A stretch of DNA of 64,000 nt from Streptomyces alboniger (GTDB lineage Bacteria > Actinomycetota > Actinomycetes > Streptomycetales > Streptomycetaceae). The stretch's first letter is position 1; every line of letters starts with the position of its first letter. The stretch spans positions 2,914,001 to 2,978,000 of the forward strand of contig NZ_CP023695.1 in NCBI RefSeq assembly GCF_008704395.1, read 5' to 3'. A model generated the notes under the pieces. The model searched no databases. It was given only the letters and a program-made list of their open reading frames with translations, and was not told the DNA's origin. Positions 43,924 to 55,304 of the stretch are shown in pieces. Position numbers and translations under genes: made by a program.

Positions 43924-44526
43924 TCAGCCCAACAACTCCCGCACCACCGGCACCAACCCCCGGAACGCCTCCCCGCGATGGCTGATCGCGTTCTTCTCGT
44001 CCGCCGTCAGCTCCGCGCATGTGCGGGTCTCGCCCTCCGGCTGGAGGATCGGGTCGTAGCCGAAGCCGCCGGAGCCCGCGGGGGCCGTGCGCAGGGTGCC
44101 GCGCAGCCGGCCCTCCACCACGCGTTCCGTGCCGTCCGGCAGCGCCAGGGCCGCCGCGCAGGCGAAGTGGGCGCCCCGGTGTTCCGGGGAGATGTCGGAC
44201 AGCTGGGCCAGGAGCAGGTCCAGGTTGGCCCGGTCGTCGCCGTGGCGGCCCGACCAGCGGGCGGAGAGGATGCCGGGGGCACCGCCGAGTACGTCGACGC
44301 ACAGGCCCGAGTCGTCGGCGACGGCGGGCAGGCCGGTGGCGCGGGCGAGGGCGTGTGCCTTGAGGAGGGCGTTCTCGGCGAAGGTGACGCCGGTTTCCCT
44401 GACGTCGGGGATCTCGGGGTAGGCGTCCGCGCCGACGAGGTCGTGGGTCAGGCCTGCGTCGGCGAGGATCGCCCTCAGTTCCGTGATCTTGCCGGTGTTG
44501 CGGGTGGCGAGGATGAGGCGGGTCAT
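43924..44526 (-). CDS. rdgB: XTP/dITP diphosphatase (RdgB/HAM1)
   Basis: 200 residues from ATG 44526. Substrate-site TRNTGKITELRAILADAGL, DDSGLCVDVLGGAPGILSAR (metal Asp) and the C-terminal SHRGEAFRGLVPVVRELL are diagnostic. It removes deaminated purine triphosphates (XTP, dITP) from the nucleotide pool. The frame extends to 44649 without a ribosome site. rph lies one gene upstream on the same strand, the usual actinobacterial order. Confidence 0.95.
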   Translation of the reverse strand: MTRLILATRNTGKITELRAILADAGLTHDLVGADAYPEIPDVRETGVTFAENALLKAHALARATGLPAVADDSGLCVDVLGGAPGILSARWSGRHGDDRANLDLLLAQLSDISPEHRGAHFACAAALALPDGTERVVEGRLRGTLRTAPAGSGGFGYDPILQPEGETRTCAELTADEKNAISHRGEAFRGLVPVVRELLG

Positions 44527-44560
44527 GCCCCCAGTATCCCGGGGAGCGGACCCGCGCCCG

Positions 44561-44956
44561 TCACGGCGTGCAGACCTTGGTGAGTTCGCCCGCCGCGTCG
44601 GTGACCGGGCTGACGTCGGGGGTGTTGTCGCCGCTCTTGATGGCGTCACGGACGTTGTCGACGGCCTTGTCGAGGTCGTCGACGGCCTTGTTGACGTCGG
44701 CGTCGTCGGTCTTGTCGCTGATCTTGTCGAGGTTCTTGCCGATGTCGTCGAGCGCCCGGTCGGCCTCGGCGGGGTTGTCGCCGGCGTTCTCGACGGCCTG
44801 TTGCAGGTCGGTGACGCTGTCGGCGATCGTGTCGGCGGTCTGGACGCAGTCCAGGGCCTTCGAGACGGCGTCGCAGCCGACGAGGCCGACGCCTGCCGGT
44901 ACGACGATCAGGGCTGTGGCGACAGCGGTGGCGATACGACGGTGGCGCGCGGCCAT
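44561..44956 (-). CDS. Putative small lipoprotein
   Basis: 131 residues from ATG 44956 (GGAGGG upstream). An N-terminal signal ends at a lipobox-like VGLVGCDA, so Cys would be lipidated and the protein membrane-anchored. The mature part is a strongly acidic helix (ADTIADSVTDLQQAVENAGD, DKTDDADVNKAVDDLDKAVD), probably coiled coil. Sits between rdgB and rph; no family recognised. Confidence 0.72.
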   Translation of the reverse strand: MAARHRRIATAVATALIVVPAGVGLVGCDAVSKALDCVQTADTIADSVTDLQQAVENAGDNPAEADRALDDIGKNLDKISDKTDDADVNKAVDDLDKAVDNVRDAIKSGDNTPDVSPVTDAAGELTKVCTP

Positions 44957-45105
44957 GGTTCGGTCCCTCCCCGGGGTGCGTACGGGCGCCCGGCTTTGTC
45001 CGCGCGCCCGTACTCGTAACAACGCCCGGCAGGGGGTTGTCGGTTGCTCCAGTGTCGCTTAAGAGATGCGTGACGTACGTCGCTGCCCGCCCCGCCGGTA
45101 ACGCC

Positions 45106-45852
<747 letters not shown>

Positions 45853-45882
45853 GGGCTGAGCCTATCGGGACCCGGGGCATGG

Positions 45883-45932
45883 GTGAGGGGCCCTTCCCCG
45901 GCCGGTGCCTCGGCCGGGGAAGGGCCCCTCAC
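45883..45932 (-). terminator. Very strong terminator after nagF
   Basis: 21-bp perfect arms: GTGAGGGGCCCTTCCCCGGC plus C at 45883-45903, mirrored at 45912-45932, with an 8-nt loop. Confidence 0.9.
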
Positions 45933-45949
45933 CTGTGCGAGTCAGGAAC

Positions 45950-46183
45950 TCACATCATGTCTTCGATGTCCGCGGCGATCGGGTCGGCGTCGGTGCCGAT
46001 GACGACCTGGATCGCGGTGCCCATCTTGACGACGCCGTGGGCGCCTGCGGCCTTCAGCGCGGCGTCGTCGACGAGGTCGGGGTTGATGACCTCGGTGCGC
46101 AGGCGGGTGATGCAGCCCTCGACCTCTTCGATGTTGTCGATGCCGCCGAGCCCGGCGACGATCTTCTCAGCCTTGCTGGCCAT
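45950..46183 (-). CDS. nagF: PTS enzyme IIB, GlcNAc/glucose family
   Basis: 77 residues. The phosphoacceptor motif is IDNIEEVEGCITRLRTEVIN with Cys24; the rest is a standard EIIB (KAAGAHGVVKMGTAIQVVIG). It receives phosphate from EIIA(Crr) and passes it to sugar bound by EIIC. In Streptomyces this gene (NagF) serves N-acetylglucosamine uptake with NagE. Divergent from nagE1; the dre site lies in the shared 240-bp region. Confidence 0.92.
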   Translation of the reverse strand: MASKAEKIVAGLGGIDNIEEVEGCITRLRTEVINPDLVDDAALKAAGAHGVVKMGTAIQVVIGTDADPIAADIEDMM

Positions 46184-46364
46184 GTGTTTCTCCCTGGTTC
46201 CAAAGGACGCGGCCTCAGCAGGCCGTAGGTCCGCTGTGTGACGGTCCGCTCTGTCACGTTAACGCACGGTTGGACCATCTTCGCGGGCGGTCACGGCGCA
46301 CGCGCCCCATGATGACGATCAAGGTGTCGCCCCCTGCCGGAGGCGGCGCTCCCACCCGTTCCCA

Positions 46365-46380
46365 ACTGGTCTACACCAGT
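46365..46380. promoter_or_regulatory. DasR operator (dre) upstream of nagE1
   Basis: ACTGGTCTACACCAGT: 6-bp inverted arms ACTGGT/ACCAGT, matching the dre consensus (A[GC]TGGTCTAGACCA[GC]T) except at the centre. DasR is the GntR regulator that represses GlcNAc uptake until glucosamine-6-phosphate rises. Confidence 0.85.
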
Positions 46381-46422
46381 CTAGGGCGACCGCCAAACCA
46401 GGCCTGTCCCGGGAGGACGCCG

Positions 46423-47736
46423 ATGAGTTCCGACGCCGCAGCGGTGCCGCGGAAGAAGTGGTGGAACGGCCTGTTCCAGGGCTTGCAGAAGATGGGCCGC
46501 AGCCTCCAGCTGCCCATCGCGGTGCTGCCGGCCGCCGGCATCCTCAACCGCCTCGGCCAGCCGGACGTCTTCGGTGACGACGGGCTCGGCTGGACGAACG
46601 TGGCCAAGGTCTTCGCCGCGGCGGGCGGCTCCCTGCTCGACTCCTCCCTCGGTCTGCCGCTGCTGTTCTGCGTCGGTGTCGCGATCGGCATGGCGAAGAA
46701 GGCGGACGGTTCGACGGCGCTCGCCGCGGTCGCGGGTTTCCTCGTGTACTACGCGGTGCTGCGCGCCTTCCCCGAGGACTGCCCCGCGGATACGACGTTC
46801 GGCGCGGCCGGGATGTGGAGCGGCGTCTGTGTCGCGGAGGACGGCACGGTGGCGCAGGCCGCGTACCAGAATCCGGGGGTGTTCGGCGGCATCGTGATGG
46901 GTCTGCTCGCCGCGTGGTTCTGGCAGCGCTACCACCGCGTGAAGCTGGTCGACTGGCTCGGCTTCTTCAACGGCCGTCGGCTGGTGCCGATCATCATGGC
47001 CTTCGTCGGGCTGATCTTCGCGGGGCTGTGCGTCTGGATCTGGCCGCCGGTGGGTGACGCGCTGACCAGCTTCTCCAAGTGGCTGGTGGATCTGGGCTGG
47101 CTGGGCTCGGGCATCTTCGGCGTCGCCAACCGCGCGCTGCTCACGGTCGGGCTTCACCAGTTCCTGAATACGTTCGTGTGGTTCCAGTTCGGCGACTACA
47201 CGAAGCCGGACGGCACGATGGTGCACGGCGACATCAACCGGTTCCTCGCGGGCGATCCGACGGCGGGCCAGTTCACCTCGGGCTTCTTCCCGATCATGAT
47301 GTTCGCGTTGCCCGCGGCGGCGCTCGCGATCACGCACTGCGCGCGCCCGGAGCGGCGCAAGGTGGTCGGCGGCATGATGCTCTCGGTCGGTCTGACGTCG
47401 TTCGTCACGGGCATCACCGAGCCGATCGAGTACTCGTTCCTCTTCATCGCGCCGCTGCTGTACGCGCTGCACGCGGTGCTGACCGGCGTCTCGATGGCGG
47501 TGACGTGGGCGCTGGGCGTGAAGGACGGCTTCAGCTTCTCCGCGGGGCTGATCGACTACGTCATCAACTGGAGTCTGGCGACGAAGCCCTGGCTGATCAT
47601 TCTGATCGGGCTCGGCTTCGGCGTCGTGTACTACTTCGTATTCCGCTTCGTCATCACCAAGTTCGATCTGGCGACTCCGGGGCGTGAACCACAGGAAGAG
47701 GCGGAGGCCCTGGACCGGGAGCAGACCAAGGCCTGA
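46423..47736 (+). CDS. nagE1: PTS enzyme IIC, GlcNAc-specific
   Basis: 437 residues from ATG 46423 with GGGAGGACGC upstream. About 10 TM segments, starting GLQKMGRSLQLPIAVLPAAG. The sugar-site GITEPIEYSFLFIAPLLYAL and NTFVWFQFGDYTKPDG are of the glucose/GlcNAc EIIC family. No fused IIB domain: that is supplied by NagF. The C-terminal tail is acidic. Confidence 0.92.
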   Translation: MSSDAAAVPRKKWWNGLFQGLQKMGRSLQLPIAVLPAAGILNRLGQPDVFGDDGLGWTNVAKVFAAAGGSLLDSSLGLPLLFCVGVAIGMAKKADGSTALAAVAGFLVYYAVLRAFPEDCPADTTFGAAGMWSGVCVAEDGTVAQAAYQNPGVFGGIVMGLLAAWFWQRYHRVKLVDWLGFFNGRRLVPIIMAFVGLIFAGLCVWIWPPVGDALTSFSKWLVDLGWLGSGIFGVANRALLTVGLHQFLNTFVWFQFGDYTKPDGTMVHGDINRFLAGDPTAGQFTSGFFPIMMFALPAAALAITHCARPERRKVVGGMMLSVGLTSFVTGITEPIEYSFLFIAPLLYALHAVLTGVSMAVTWALGVKDGFSFSAGLIDYVINWSLATKPWLIILIGLGFGVVYYFVFRFVITKFDLATPGREPQEEAEALDREQTKA

Positions 47737-47773
47737 CGCGGCGCTGCTGAGCGGCTCCCCGACTTCTTCGCAT

Positions 47774-47803
47774 GGCCCTCGGACCTCGGGTCCGGGGGCC
47801 TTT
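47774..47803 (+). terminator. Terminator after nagE1
   Basis: GGCCCTCGGACC and GGTCCGGGGGCC around TCG (one G-T pair), followed by TTT. Confidence 0.85.
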
Positions 47804-47875
47804 GGCCAGTCATATACGGATATGGCCGAGCCCACAGGAATCGCGGGTTCCTTACGTCACCTTCACCGTGCTACA

Positions 47876-47908
47876 ACAGGTCTACACCACTCAATGGTGT
47901 AGACCACG
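47876..47908. promoter_or_regulatory. Two back-to-back dre sites upstream of nagE2
   Basis: ACAGGTCTACACCACT (47876-47891) and AATGGTGTAGACCACG (47893-47908) are each dre-like; together GGTCTACACCA and TGGTGTAGACC form a perfect 11-bp inverted repeat with a 5-nt centre. This predicts stronger DasR control of nagE2 than of nagE1. Confidence 0.85.
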
Positions 47909-47992
47909 CGGCCTTCTCGTCGCGTCCCCCGGAGACGCCGCCGTCCCCCACTTAACTGTCCCCAGGCGGCGCCTTGCCCACTGGAGGAAGTT

Positions 47993-49267
<1,275 letters not shown>

Positions 49268-49285
49268 CCTGCGGCCCAGCTGAAC

Positions 49286-49326
49286 GGCGAAGGCCCCGGA
49301 ACCGGTTCGGTTCCGGGGCCTTCGCC
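49286..49326. terminator. Bidirectional terminator
   Basis: 18-bp arms GGCGAAGGCCCCGGAACC and GGTTCCGGGGCCTTCGCC with loop GGTTC, between the nagE2 and MBL-hydrolase ends. Confidence 0.9.
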
Positions 49327-49336
49327 GTGCCCGGAG

Positions 49337-50089
49337 TCAGACCTCGTACGACGCGCCGGGCGCCGCGAGTTCCACCGGCCCCCCGTACACCGCGCGGGCG
49401 TCCGCGAGGTTCACCTGGGGGTCGGTCCACGGCGGGATGTGGGTGAGCAGCAGCCTTCCCGCGCCCGCGCGCTGCGCGGACTCCCCCGCCTCGCGGCCGT
49501 TCAGGTGGAGGTCGGGGATGTTCTCCTTGCCGTGGGTGAAGGCCGCCTCGCACAGGAAGAGGTCGGTGCCGGCGGCCAGCTCGTCCAGGGGCGCGCAGGG
49601 GCCGGTGTCACCGGAGTAGGTGAGGGTCTTCCCGGCGTGCCCGACGCGGATGGCGTACGCCTCGACGGGGTGGCACATCTTCTCCGTGCGCACCGAGAAC
49701 GGGCCGATGTCGAACGAGGCCGGCTTGACCGTGTGGAAGTCGAAGACCTCGCTCATCGAGGAGGCCGACGGCGTGTCCGCGTACGCGGTCGTCAGACGCT
49801 GCTCGGTGCCCTCGGGGCCGTAGACCGGGATGGGGGCGCAGCGGCCTCCCTCGTGCCGGTAGTAGCGCGCGACGAAGTACGCGCACATGTCGATGCAGTG
49901 ATCGGCGTGCAGATGGCTGAGGAAGATCGCGTCGAGGTCGTAGAGACCGATGTGGCGCTGCAGCTCGCCGAGGGCGCCGTTGCCCATGTCGAGCAGCAAC
50001 CGGAAGCCGTCGGCCTCGACGAGGTAGCTCGAGCAGGCCGACTCCGCGGACGGAAACGACCCCGAGCAGCCGACGACGGTGAGCTTCAT
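49337..50089 (-). CDS. MBL-fold metal-dependent hydrolase
   Basis: 250 residues from ATG 50089; the frame to 50578 is not used. The metallo-beta-lactamase core has LTVVGCSGSFPSAESACSSY, the zinc motif FLSHLHADHCIDMCAYF, TLTYSGDTGPCAPLDELAAG (Asp ligand) and LLLTHIPPWTDP (His ligand). It is closest in style to RNase Z/ElaC-like or cyclic-nucleotide phosphodiesterase-type MBL proteins; substrate uncertain. Conserved neighbour of the cysM/cysO cluster. Confidence 0.9.
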   Translation of the reverse strand: MKLTVVGCSGSFPSAESACSSYLVEADGFRLLLDMGNGALGELQRHIGLYDLDAIFLSHLHADHCIDMCAYFVARYYRHEGGRCAPIPVYGPEGTEQRLTTAYADTPSASSMSEVFDFHTVKPASFDIGPFSVRTEKMCHPVEAYAIRVGHAGKTLTYSGDTGPCAPLDELAAGTDLFLCEAAFTHGKENIPDLHLNGREAGESAQRAGAGRLLLTHIPPWTDPQVNLADARAVYGGPVELAAPGASYEV

Positions 50090-50290
50090 GAAGCTGGGAC
50101 CTCCGCGCTGGCGAGGGAGCTGGGGGGTGGGTGTGCGGTCCGTCGAGCGTAAGGCGCGAAAGGCGCGGTCGCTCCTCCGTCGCGGGCCGTTGTGGGGGAA
50201 CTCACCTGCGGTGTCACCGGTTCGGGTGGCGCACGGGGCGGGTGGTGGAGTGGCGGGCGGTATGGGGAGTGCGCCGGTACCGTCGTGGCT

Positions 50291-50752
50291 ATGGACACGT
50301 CCTGGTGGCTGGCGCTCGCCGCCGTCGTGGTGCTCGCGCTGGTCGTCGCGCTGGTGGACGGATGGGGCCGCGGGCCCCGGCGGCGGAGCACCCGTCCGCC
50401 GGGCCGGACCCGGCCGCCGCGTGGGCCGCGGCGGCGGCTTCCCGCGCCGCGGCCCGCGGAGATCTGGTGGGCGCGGGTGCCGTTCGAGGACGGCCCCGGC
50501 GGGAAGGACCGGCCGTGTCTGGTCCTGTCCGTGCGCGGGGAGAGCGCTCGGGTCGCGAAGATCACCAGCAGGTACCACGACGAGCGGGCGGGTGTGATTC
50601 CGCTGCCGCCGGGTTCGGTGGGCGACGCGGAGGGGCGCCCCAGCTTTCTGGAGACGGACGAGCTGAGGGACGTACCGCTGTGGGAGTTCCGGCGCAGGGC
50701 CGGGGCGGTGGATCCGGTGGTGTGGGATCAGGTGCGGTACCTGGCGGGCTGA
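50291..50752 (+). CDS. Membrane-anchored PemK/MazF-like toxin-fold protein
   Basis: 153 residues from ATG 50291. One N-terminal TM helix (WWLALAAVVVLALVVALVDG) is followed by an Arg/Pro-rich linker and then a PemK/MazF-type beta barrel (AEIWWARVPFEDGPGGKDRP, CLVLSVRGESARVAKITSRY). MazF toxins are mRNA interferases, but this one has no antitoxin gene beside it and is tethered to the membrane, so it is probably not a classical toxin. RNase residues cannot be verified by eye. Confidence 0.75.
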   Translation: MDTSWWLALAAVVVLALVVALVDGWGRGPRRRSTRPPGRTRPPRGPRRRLPAPRPAEIWWARVPFEDGPGGKDRPCLVLSVRGESARVAKITSRYHDERAGVIPLPPGSVGDAEGRPSFLETDELRDVPLWEFRRRAGAVDPVVWDQVRYLAG

Positions 50753-50862
50753 GCGTCGATATGCCGCTGCCCGGGCCGGTGAACCGCCCCGGGCAGCGTG
50801 GTTTCAAGCCCGTCCGGCGTTTGAGGACGAACTCGGCGGAGCCGGTGATGAACCGCACCCGG

Positions 50863-51828
<966 letters not shown>

Positions 51829-52107
51829 CTAGACCATGCCGCCGGCGACGGCCGGCAGGATCGTGACGCTGTCGCCGTCGGAGAGCTTCGTGGAGATGCC
51901 GTCGAGGAAGCGGACGTCCTCGTCGTTGAGGTACACGTTCACGAAGCGGCGCAGCTTGCCGTCGTCGACGATGCGCTCGGCGATGCCCGCGTGCCGCGAG
52001 TCCAGGTCGGTGAACAGCTCGGCGAGGGTGCCACCGCTGCCCTGGACGGCCTTCTCGCCGTCGGTGTAGGTGCGGAGGATGGTCGGGATGCGGACCTCGA
52101 TGGCCAT
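51829..52107 (-). CDS. cysO: MoaD/ThiS-like sulfur carrier CysO
   Basis: 92 residues from ATG 52107. Ubiquitin-like beta-grasp fold; RRFVNVYLNDEDVRFLDGIS and the C-terminus SVTILPAVAGGMV. The active GG is followed by two more residues (MV), so a protease would have to trim the protein before thiocarboxylation. The JAMM protein Mec at 55845 is the natural candidate. Confidence 0.9.
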   Translation of the reverse strand: MAIEVRIPTILRTYTDGEKAVQGSGGTLAELFTDLDSRHAGIAERIVDDGKLRRFVNVYLNDEDVRFLDGISTKLSDGDSVTILPAVAGGMV

Positions 52108-52231
52108 GGCTGCGGGCTCCTGTCGGAAGAGTTCAGGTGAGTGGGCGCGCGGCGGCCCGGTCGTGCGCCGATTGCGCGTTCGTACGCGGTGGGGCGCCGC
52201 GGCCCTTTTCTCGGCCGTACGGCGGCAGGGG

Positions 52232-52333
52232 TCAGCGCTGACAGATGGCGCTGCTGAGCCTGCACAGGTCGACGTGCAGACGCGCCACGAGCAGCATGCC
52301 CGGCATCTTGTCGCTCACGTCGTGGGAAACCAT
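52232..52333 (-). CDS. Cysteine-regulatory leader peptide (uORF)
   Basis: 33-residue ORF, ATG 52333, TGA ends at 52232. It begins MVSHDVSDKMPGMLLVARLH and ends in an SSAICQR stretch, with Cys at residues 24 and 31. The sequence matches the family of small Streptomyces leader peptides found upstream of sulfur-assimilation genes. Located 124 bp before cysO on the same strand: cysteine-starved ribosomes would stall at the Cys codons and alter downstream folding. Mechanism inferred by analogy. Confidence 0.78.
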   Translation of the reverse strand: MVSHDVSDKMPGMLLVARLHVDLCRLSSAICQR

Positions 52334-52377
52334 GCGCTCATCGTATCGATTCCCGGTCCGGGTTCTGGAATGTGATC

Positions 52378-53199
52378 TCACATGGTGGATACTTTCCGTC
52401 CATCACCTGGATGCGCACCTGGATGTGCGCCTGGATGCGGGAGGTAGGTGACTGTCGGCGCCCCCGTCGCCGGGTGCACCGCGACGTCCGCCGTCACGCC
52501 GTACACCTCGGCGAGCAGTTCGCTGGTCAGGACCTCCTTGGGGGTGCCTGACGCGACCTGGCGGCCCCCTTGCAGGACGTACAGGCGGTCGCAGTAGTAC
52601 GCCGCGAGATTCAGGTCGTGCAGGGCGAGGAGATTGGCCGTGCCGAGGCCGCCGACCAGGGCGAGGATCTCCAGCTGGTAGCGGATGTCGAGGTGGTTGG
52701 TCGGCTCGTCGAGGACCAGGACCGTCGACTGCTGCACCAACGCCCGCGCCACCAGGGCACGTTGGCGTTCGCCACCGGAGAGCGCCGTGAAGGAGCGGTC
52801 GGCCAGGGCGCTCGCGCCGACGCGCCCGAGGGCGGCCCGCACCAGCTCGTCGTCCCGCTTTGTGTCCCCCTCCCAGAAGCGTTTGTGCGGGGAGCGGCCC
52901 ATCGCGACGACCTGCCGCACGGTGAGGTCGAAGCCCGCCTGGCCGTCCTGCGGGACGGTGGCGATGTGCCGCGAGCGGGCCTTGGCGCCGACCCCCGCCA
53001 GGTCGGCCCCGTCCAGCAGGACGCGGCCCTCGGCCGGGGTGAGCGCCCCGTACACACAGCGCAGCAGCGTCGTCTTGCCGCTGCCGTTGGGGCCGACGAC
53101 GCCGACCGTCTCGCCCTCGGCGACGGCCAGTGAGACACCGTCGAGGAGGCGCAGCCCGCCCGGGGTCCGGTAGCCGAGGTTCTCGACGCGCAGCGTCAT
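52378..53199 (-). CDS. btuD: ABC transporter ATPase, cobalamin-type (BtuD)
   Basis: 273 residues from ATG 53199, overlapping btuC by 4 bp. Walker A VGVVGPNGSGKTTLLRCVYG, Q-loop VPQDGQAGFDLTVRQVVAMG, signature FTALSGGERQRALVARALVQ, Walker B VLVLDEPTNHLDIRYQL. The C-terminus carries short HPGAHPGAH repeats that duplicate at the DNA level (GGATGCGCACCT units). Belongs to the FecE/BtuD group. Its operon starts with a cobalamin riboswitch. Confidence 0.88.
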   Translation of the reverse strand: MTLRVENLGYRTPGGLRLLDGVSLAVAEGETVGVVGPNGSGKTTLLRCVYGALTPAEGRVLLDGADLAGVGAKARSRHIATVPQDGQAGFDLTVRQVVAMGRSPHKRFWEGDTKRDDELVRAALGRVGASALADRSFTALSGGERQRALVARALVQQSTVLVLDEPTNHLDIRYQLEILALVGGLGTANLLALHDLNLAAYYCDRLYVLQGGRQVASGTPKEVLTSELLAEVYGVTADVAVHPATGAPTVTYLPHPGAHPGAHPGDGRKVSTM

Positions 53200-54290
53200 G
53201 TGGCCATCCCTTCGTGGCTCTGGCCCCTGCGCAGCAGCCAGAGGAAGAACGGTCCGCCGGTCAGCGCGGTGAGCACGCCGACCGGGATGTCCTGCGGCGC
53301 GGCGACCGTGCGTGCGGCGAGGTCGGCGACGACCAGGAACACCGCGCCCATCAGCGCCACGACCGGGAGCAGCGGGCGGTGCGCGGCGCCGACCAGCATC
53401 CGGGCGGCGTGCGGCACCATCAGGCCGACGAAGCCGATGGCGCCGCTGTACGCGACGAGGACGCCGGTCAGCAGCGAGGAGAGGACGAACACGGCGGCGC
53501 GGAAGCGGGCCGTGTCCAGGCCGAGGACGGTGGCGCCCTCCTCGCCGACGAGCAGCAGGTCGAGCGGGCGGGCCAGCGCGATCAGCAGGGCCGTGCCGAC
53601 GGCGAGGACCACGCAGGGCAGGGCGAGCATGTCCCACCGGGCGCTGCCGAGGCCGCCGAGCGTCCAGTAGAGGACTTCCTTGAGGTGGTCGGCGCTGTCG
53701 GCGGTGACGAGGATGAGGCTGGTCAGCGCGGTCAGGATGTACGAGACGGCTACGCCCGCGAGGATCAGCCGCCCGGTGGCGAAGCCCCCGCCGCCGCTTC
53801 TGGCCAGGGCGTAGACGAGGGCCAGGGAGATCAGCGCGCCCACGAAGGAGGCCGCGGGGATCGTGACGGCGGTGCTCAGCGCGGTGCCGACGCCGAAGAC
53901 GCCGCCGAGGACGATCGCCGAGACCGCGCCTACGGAGGCGCCCGAGGAGACGCCCAGGAGGAACGGGTCGGCGAGGGGGTTGCGGACGAGCGCCTGGAGG
54001 ACGGTGCCGATGACTGCCAGTCCGGCTCCTACGGTGGCGCCCAGCAGGACCCTGGGGAGTCTTACCTCCAGGACGATCGTGCGGAAGGGGGAGGGTTCCG
54101 CGCGCCCTGTGAGGATCTCCACGACCTGGCTCGGGGGGATCCTGACCGAGCCCAGAGCCAGGCCGGCGAGTATCGCTGCCGCGAGGGCCGCGGTCAGTCC
54201 CGTCAGGATCAGGAGGCGGCGCCCCTTGGAGTTGCGTCTGTCGCCCTTCGGGCTCGTCCTCAACCGCCGGACGGGCTGGGGGGTGCTCAC
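53196..54290 (-). CDS. btuC: FecCD-family permease, cobalamin-type (BtuC)
   Basis: 364 residues from GTG 54290, which overlaps the stop of btuF (GTGA); the frame to 54704 is a shadow. About ten TM segments. FecCD signatures: RLPRVLLGATVGAGLAVIGT, NPLADPFLLGVSSGASVGAV, and GAIGFVGLMVPHAARMLVGA, the L-loop that contacts the ATPase. Forms the channel with BtuD and docks BtuF. Confidence 0.9.
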   Translation of the reverse strand: MSTPQPVRRLRTSPKGDRRNSKGRRLLILTGLTAALAAAILAGLALGSVRIPPSQVVEILTGRAEPSPFRTIVLEVRLPRVLLGATVGAGLAVIGTVLQALVRNPLADPFLLGVSSGASVGAVSAIVLGGVFGVGTALSTAVTIPAASFVGALISLALVYALARSGGGGFATGRLILAGVAVSYILTALTSLILVTADSADHLKEVLYWTLGGLGSARWDMLALPCVVLAVGTALLIALARPLDLLLVGEEGATVLGLDTARFRAAVFVLSSLLTGVLVAYSGAIGFVGLMVPHAARMLVGAAHRPLLPVVALMGAVFLVVADLAARTVAAPQDIPVGVLTALTGGPFFLWLLRRGQSHEGMAT

Positions 54291-55249
54291 AGCTGTGCCG
54301 CCAGCTTCTTCACCGCCTCCGGGGCTCGTACCCCTGTCACCGCGTCCGACAGCGGCAGGACCGCGAACCGCTTGTTCCTGATGGCGGGGACGTCCGCGAG
54401 GACCGGGTCGTCGAGGAGCCGGCGCTTCTTCTGGGCGACGGTCGTGGCACCGTAGTCGAGGATCACGATGACCTCCGGCTTGCGTTCGACGACCTTCTCC
54501 CAGGACGCGTCGCCGAAGGACTTGTCCACGTCGGCGAAGACGTTGCGGCCGCCCGCCCGCTCGACGATGTCGTTGCCGATGCCCCGGCCGCCCAGCGTGA
54601 ACGCGGTCTTGTCGCCGCTGTCGTAGACGAAGACGGAGGCCGGCTTCCCGCCCTTCGCCTTCTTCTCGGTGGCGGCCAGTTCCCGCTTGGCGCCGCTCAC
54701 CCACTTGTCCGCGCGCTCGCGCACCCCGAAGGTCGAGCCGACCTCGCGTACCTCGCGGTAGACGTCGTCCATGGAGATCGCCCGCTTCGCGCAGCCCTCG
54801 ATGTTGAGGCGGCTCTTGATGCCGGACTTGGCGAGCGCGGAGCGGCTGCGGCCGTCGCCCGCCAGGAAGGCGCTGGCGTAACCGCCGTAGACGAAGTCGG
54901 GGTTGGCGGCGAGCAGCTTCTCGTAGGAGGGGTACTCCTTGGCGAGGACGGGGACGGACTTGTACGCCTTCTCGTACTTCGGCAGGACCTTGTCGTCGAG
55001 GTAGGCGGTCCCGGCGAGGCGGTCCTTGAGGCCGAGTTCCAGCATCACCTCGGTGACGTGCTGGTTCATGGTGACGGCCCGCTCGGGGGGTGCGTCGTAC
55101 GTCGTGCGCACACCGCAGTTGGTGACGGTGTACGGGAATCCGGCGGCCTTGGCGGCGGGCTTGCCGGAGTCGGTGGAACCGGACGAGCCGCAGGCGGCGA
55201 GCGGGGCGAGCAGGGCCGCGGCGGTGAGGACGCGTAGGGCGCGGGACAT
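54287..55249 (-). CDS. btuF: Substrate-binding lipoprotein, cobalamin-type (BtuF)
   Basis: 320 residues from ATG 55249. Lipobox LLAPLAACGSSGSTD (lipidated Cys20). Two-lobe PBP fold of class III: PPERAVTMNQHVTEVMLELG, LLAANPDFVYGGYASAFLAG and KPEVIVILDYGATT. First gene after the cobalamin riboswitch, which is the main reason for calling cobalamin rather than a siderophore as the ligand. A corrinoid or cobinamide could also be the ligand. Confidence 0.85.
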   Translation of the reverse strand: MSRALRVLTAAALLAPLAACGSSGSTDSGKPAAKAAGFPYTVTNCGVRTTYDAPPERAVTMNQHVTEVMLELGLKDRLAGTAYLDDKVLPKYEKAYKSVPVLAKEYPSYEKLLAANPDFVYGGYASAFLAGDGRSRSALAKSGIKSRLNIEGCAKRAISMDDVYREVREVGSTFGVRERADKWVSGAKRELAATEKKAKGGKPASVFVYDSGDKTAFTLGGRGIGNDIVERAGGRNVFADVDKSFGDASWEKVVERKPEVIVILDYGATTVAQKKRRLLDDPVLADVPAIRNKRFAVLPLSDAVTGVRAPEAVKKLAAQL

Positions 55250-55304
55250 GGCTGAACTGCCTCCTTCAGGGGATTTCCGCGTCCCCTGCGTTGCGTGGAG
55301 AGAA

